Origin: Collodictyon triciliatum
Taxonomy: Eukaryota > CRuMs
Assembly (NCBI GenBank): GCA_043381765.1
Contig: JBHJMP010001652.1
Coordinates: 1 to 20,906 of the forward strand
Reading direction: 5' to 3'
Length of the DNA: 20,906 nucleotides
Within the stretch, counting starts at the first letter, position 1, and each line of letters starts with the position of its first letter. The notes beneath the pieces are model-generated. The model worked only from the letters and a program-made list of their open reading frames with translations. It did no database searches and was not told the DNA's origin. Both the position numbers and the translations under genes were made by a program. Shown in pieces: positions 19,070 to 20,906 of this stretch.

Positions 19070-20603
19070 GCTTCTGCTTCTTTTTTGTCCTGTTCCCTTC
19101 TTGGTCTTGATTGGTGCAATGAAACTGCCTACTTTCCCCTTTCTCTCCCGACCAGGATTCCAATATTTTTTTCTCTCCCTTTCATCATTTTTTCATTATT
19201 TTTTTTTTATGGTTTCATGTGTATACAATCACACGACCTTCTCTTCGCTTAAAGTCTTGCATCTCGCCTTTGTAACTCTTTGCCTCCGATAAAACTATAC
19301 TTCGTCAGAATATTCACCTTAGAGCCAAGCTATTTTTTTCTTTTTTCTTCCCAGATAGCCCAGGGTCAATGTGCGTGGCAGTCGCAAAATAATGAAAGCT
19401 ACTGAGCTAACCAAATTGAAGAGCACATTATTTTTTTTTCAAAAGCGGGAGCATTCGATTAACTTTCCTGTTCTTCATCACCACCAATTGTAAGCGTTCG
19501 CAGCCTGTCTCGTAAAAAAAAAAAAATGCACCAAGGTGATTCTAAACATACGGGATAATTGAGGAGCCACCCGCTTGCCACACACGCCTCGCGGTTAACG
19601 TGTCATGTTAATCCTTTCTGCTGCAAAATGTGACTCTGCAGTCCGCTCGCTTTGAGTCTGAGCGGTATCTCTTTCGCTCTTTGACAAAAGCACACACCAG
19701 GCGGCTGGTGTCACTGGTGGTGATAGGTGGGATTGGGCAAACTATACATATCATTTATGGAAAATATGTATATAATATATATCTACAACCAATAATTGTG
19801 GTATTTTCTTTATTTATACCTTTACTAACACCTATGGGGAAAATAAATTGCGAAAGCACTCTAAAGTCACCTCAGGATAATCCTGCCAGTTTTTTTACCT
19901 TTCTTATTCTTTCCTTTTCGCAAACAAACCATTGGCGCCAACGAATGTACTTTACTTGTATACTTTCACTGAAACATTTTATCAGCCTTCACTTCTGGCA
20001 CAAGCAGTTCTCGGCGCACTGAATTTCCTTTCCGCCACGATCAAAAGCAGCATCGGCCGAAAGACGAGAGTACATCAACGCAAGAAAGCCGAATCGTCAA
20101 GCCAACCACAAACGACGCTCAAACCCGCTCCACTCAATGGAACCCTGCTCGGGTCCCTTCGCATGAACCAAAACGCACCACCCACACTTTTTGCGCTCGT
20201 ACAAATAGAAACAAACAAAAAAAAAACGAACAAGAAAACAAGAAAAAGAAAAAAAAGACAAGGCTGCTTCCTGTTTCCTTCTAAGCCCAGAAACGGGAAT
20301 CCCTTCCCACACGACAATATCCTCTGCAAGTGCTCTGCATCGGGAACAATGCAAAGGAAAAGGCGCTCGGCAGAGCTGTTTTTGTGAATGCCTTCGTTTG
20401 GTCATTCCCACGTCAACAAGCAGACCCCACACTAAGTGTCCTTCGGCACCACTTCTGTCCTAGCACAAACCAAATATCCTCTCGCTTCCTTCTCGTCATG
20501 TAGTGCCATATTGTGGAGATTGGATCTCTGGGTCTTTGAAATGGACGCTGTTTCTATTTCGATGAGGTATTAGACTTCTCAAGGAATTCTTTTCTTTTCA
20601 CAG
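19070..20603. other. Long intergenic region, no supported gene
   Basis: About 1.5 kb. The left part (19070-19450) is pyrimidine-rich and includes the 3' flank of the TMEM230-like gene. Open frames of 130-151 codons exist around 19630-20387, but they overlap each other in different frames, lack recognisable domains and run through AT-rich or A-rich sequence. I do not call them. The right end should hold the 5' region of the signal-peptide gene that begins at 20604. Confidence 0.5.
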
Positions 20604-20667
20604 ATGCGCTGGGCACTCCTTCTGATCCTGTCTGCCAGCTGCCTGTTCTCCTCAGGACTTTGCGATG
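20604..20667 (+). CDS. Candidate first coding exon with signal peptide; gene runs off the right edge
   Basis: ATG at 20604 opens MRWALLLILSASCLFSSGLCD, a textbook secretory signal peptide: one Arg, a hydrophobic core of about 12 residues, then small residues before a likely cleavage site near SSG-LC. It is immediately preceded by an excellent acceptor (TTCTTTTCTTTTCACAG, ending 20603) and followed by a GATG/GTTTCT donor, after which the frame meets TAG. That layout fits an internal exon carrying the start codon, with a 5' UTR intron before it and the mature protein encoded beyond 20906. What the mature protein does cannot be told. The minus-strand frame over the same bases has no features. 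Confidence 0.45.
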
Positions 20668-20799
20668 GTTTCTAGTCATCTTTTTCCGTACCCTAGTGAA
20701 ATGTCTACTTCCCACTATTCTCTTTGGATTGACTCTCTCATTACAACTAATCACATTATTTTAACCTTTTCCACTGTTTAATATGAAAATATGAAGAAA

Positions 20800-20826
20800 C
20801 CAAAAAAATAAAATAAAAATAAAATA

Positions 20827-20858
<32 letters not shown>

Positions 20859-20906
20859 AATAAAAAAAAAAAAAAAAAAATAAAATAAAATAAAATAAAA
20901 TAAAAT
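20800..20906. repeat. AAAAT microsatellite
   Basis: Tandem AAAAT/AAAATA units with an embedded poly(A) run, extending to the right window edge, so the full length is unknown. Confidence 0.9.

Noticed and set aside
19630-20387. Plus-strand frames of 130 and 151 codons
   Set aside because: They overlap each other in different frames, have no recognisable domain, include Lys/Asn runs from A-rich DNA, and the longer one needs a TTG start.
20554-20754. Minus-strand 66-codon basic frame
   Set aside because: Antisense to the signal-peptide exon, which has far better splice and composition support. No motif seen.

Overview
This is nuclear DNA from a eukaryote, most likely a unicellular one or an early-branching lineage. 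The reading frames are broken by many short GT-AG introns, there is an initiator tRNA-Met with the eukaryotic A54/A60 T-loop, and there are AATAAA-type poly(A) signals, long homopolymer and microsatellite tracts, and two assembly gaps (544 N and 10 N). I could not place the species. A tripartite-motif-like NHL protein and an initiator tRNA close in sequence to the animal one would suit a holozoan, but the simple-repeat content would also suit other protists. Base composition is patchy: the left 13 kb is AT-rich, while about 13.55-15.2 kb is a GC-rich block.

Minus-strand half (1-13.2 kb). Rebuilding exons by hand, using splice sites, reading phase and conserved residues, gives three multi-exon genes pointing left. 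The first is a C-terminal-motor kinesin (kinesin-14), 5668 to the left edge, with its motor domain interrupted by the 544-N gap. The second is a complete PP2A B56 (B') regulatory subunit with about 16 exons, 10674-6714. The third is an unrecognised 376-aa protein with six exons, 13220-11580. An initiator tRNA-Met gene on the plus strand lies 347 bp upstream of the kinesin start.

Plus-strand half (13.3-20.9 kb). A compact run reads right: mitochondrial-type Cpn10/GroES (13365-13856), thioredoxin with a mitochondrial-looking presequence (14078-14912), and a coiled-coil plus NHL-repeat protein (15050-16955). A decayed non-LTR retrotransposon C-terminus (17333-18118) and an intronless TMEM230-family membrane protein (18641-19069) follow. 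About 1.5 kb without a recognised gene comes next, and near the right edge there is a candidate first coding exon that encodes a signal peptide.

The genes are mostly housekeeping and do not form one pathway. Cpn10 and the thioredoxin share a likely mitochondrial destination. Cpn10 and the unknown gene diverge from a 144-bp shared promoter region. I see no CRISPR, phage, bacterial operon or toxin system. The best leads are the unrecognised six-exon gene, the RING-less/B-box-less NHL protein, a GC-AG intron inside B56, and the truncated signal-peptide gene.
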